A DNA stretch of 64,000 nt from Nocardia carnea NBRC 14403 (GTDB lineage Bacteria > Actinomycetota > Actinomycetes > Mycobacteriales > Mycobacteriaceae), in assembly GCF_000308515.1 (NCBI RefSeq), contig NZ_BAFV01000001.1, positions 41,129-105,128 on the forward strand, written 5' to 3'. Of the stretch, positions 63,237 through 64,000 are shown one piece after another (position 1 is the stretch's first letter; every line of letters starts with the position of its first letter). The translations under genes and the position numbers were made by a program. Under the pieces are notes generated by a model. It was not told where the DNA came from and ran no database searches. It saw nothing but the letters and a program-made list of their open reading frames with translations.

Positions 63237-64000
63237 TTGTCCGTCCGCTGGGGTTCGGCGCCGATGACGCCGTCCGCGATGTAGCGCCCGTCGGCGAAAT
63301 GATCACCGCGCAGATAATCGGCCGCGTCGTGGTCCTGTTCGTCCTCGCCGTTGCCACGGGCGTTACCCATCAGCGGGCTCCCGGCGGTGCCGGGGCCGGT
63401 CGGACGTACGGGGGCAGTCTCGCTACGCGTCACGGCGACGGATTCGGTGGCGGGTGCGCCGCCGCCCGCGGGTGGGGCACCCCAACCCTCGGGCACCTTC
63501 AGCCCACCGTTGTTCAGCCCCAGGGCCGAGCTGGGCACACCACCGGCCCGGGTGGCGGCCGCCGCGGTGGATGCCGCTGCCGCGCCGGTCACCATGCCGG
63601 GCATCGGCGCCACCGAGGCCGGCGCCGATGTGGTGGTGGCCGCGGCGATGGCATTCGCGCCGAGATTGCCGACGGTGGTGACGCCGGTGCCCGCCACCGA
63701 CGTTGCTACATTCGCGGCCTGGGTAACCGCACTCGCGACACCGGGGTTCTGGGCCAGCGCACTACCCGCCGCGGCCAGCATCTTCACCGGATCGCCGTTG
63801 GCTTCCTTCATGGCATCCTCGGCGGGACCCGGATCGGCCGTGCCGGCGCCGTTGGCGATCGGCGGCGGGTTGAGGAATTCGCCCGGTGTCAGCACCAGCG
63901 CCGTAATGGCCGCCTCGTAGGTCTCCATAGTGAGTGCGGCTCGCAGATCCAGGGCGGCCTTCGCCGTTTCTGCAACCTGGGAGCTGCCGTTGAGGACACC
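63233..64000 (-). CDS. PPE-like ESX-associated protein, 5' end cut by window
   Basis: The reading frame is open to the right edge (in-frame residues GVLNGSSQVAETAKAALDLR before the first ATG at 63928), so the N-terminus lies outside. The visible part is a helical segment (METYEAAITALVLTPGEFL), an Ala/Gly/Thr-rich middle (AANVATSVAGTGVTTVG) and a Pro/Gly-rich, then charged tail. Position directly before espG suggests a PPE substrate of an ESX system. The diagnostic PPE motif is not visible in the window. Confidence 0.6.
   Translation of the reverse strand, partial: GVLNGSSQVAETAKAALDLRAALTMETYEAAITALVLTPGEFLNPPPIANGAGTADPGPAEDAMKEANGDPVKMLAAAGSALAQNPGVASAVTQAANVATSVAGTGVTTVGNLGANAIAAATTTSAPASVAPMPGMVTGAAAASTAAAATRAGGVPSSALGLNNGGLKVPEGWGAPPAGGGAPATESVAVTRSETAPVRPTGPGTAGSPLMGNARGNGEDEQDHDAADYLRGDHFADGRYIADGVIGAEPQRTDK

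Overview
The window is high-GC actinobacterial DNA, dense with genes that often overlap by 1 to 4 bases. Several things point to a mycolic-acid actinomycete, most likely Nocardia or a close relative: a pknA-pknB-pbpA-rodA-pstP-fhaB-fhaA block like the one next to the mycobacterial replication origin, a LysX lipid-lysylation enzyme, cutinase and LCP proteins, IdeR-type iron boxes, and EspG and PPE-like genes of type VII secretion. The organism call is inference from gene content; no rRNA gene is present.

Layout. 1-2.1 kb: the end of a DrrB-type ABC permease, a very short CwsA-like protein and a rhomboid protease. 2.2-13.9 kb: growth and division genes (PH-domain protein, crgA, pabA, then the leftward operon fhaA, fhaB-pstP-rodA-pbpA-pknA-pknB). 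14.1 kb: tRNA-Leu(CAG) with a terminator, followed by about 0.9 kb without a convincing gene. 15.1-23.2 kb: envelope-associated genes (SpoIIM-like, RDD, DUF58, MoxR ATPase, a DUF4129 fusion, a membrane protein, DUF4407). 24.1-30.2 kb: glutamate synthase gltBD behind a long leader. 30.5-37.2 kb: cutinase, histidine phosphatase, a frameshifted GYPQQ-repeat membrane protein, lysX, an S4-domain protein and RraA. 37.2-40 kb: a CopD/CopC/YcnI copper operon. 40-44.7 kb: a DUF6474-like protein, a TM0106-type nuclease and htpG. 45.1-46.5 kb: two tandem secreted YDxxG-repeat proteins. 46.6-51.7 kb: SDR enzyme, manganese exporter behind a yybP-ykoY riboswitch, coiled-coil protein, unknown gene, sodA, unknown gene. 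52.1-62.3 kb: rhodanese, DUF4328, glpQ, DUF5926, two ferritins, LCP, CPBP protease, DUF2470, unknown gene, pheA, phosphatase. 62.4-64 kb: espG and the end of a PPE-like gene.

How the genes work together. The first block is the Ser/Thr phosphorylation circuit (PknA, PknB, PstP, FhaA, FhaB) with its cell-wall clients (RodA, PbpA, CrgA). The 37-60 kb part is rich in metal and oxidative-stress functions: copper (CopC/CopD/YcnI), manganese (riboswitch plus exporter), iron (two ferritins with tandem IdeR-like boxes, DUF2470 protein with an iron box) and superoxide dismutase.

The least explained items are the paired secreted proteins built from in-register YDxxG pentapeptides with a common C-terminal two-cysteine motif and a common upstream element, a ferritin that has lost its ferroxidase ligands beside an intact one, and the long non-coding stretches downstream of the tRNA and upstream of gltB.
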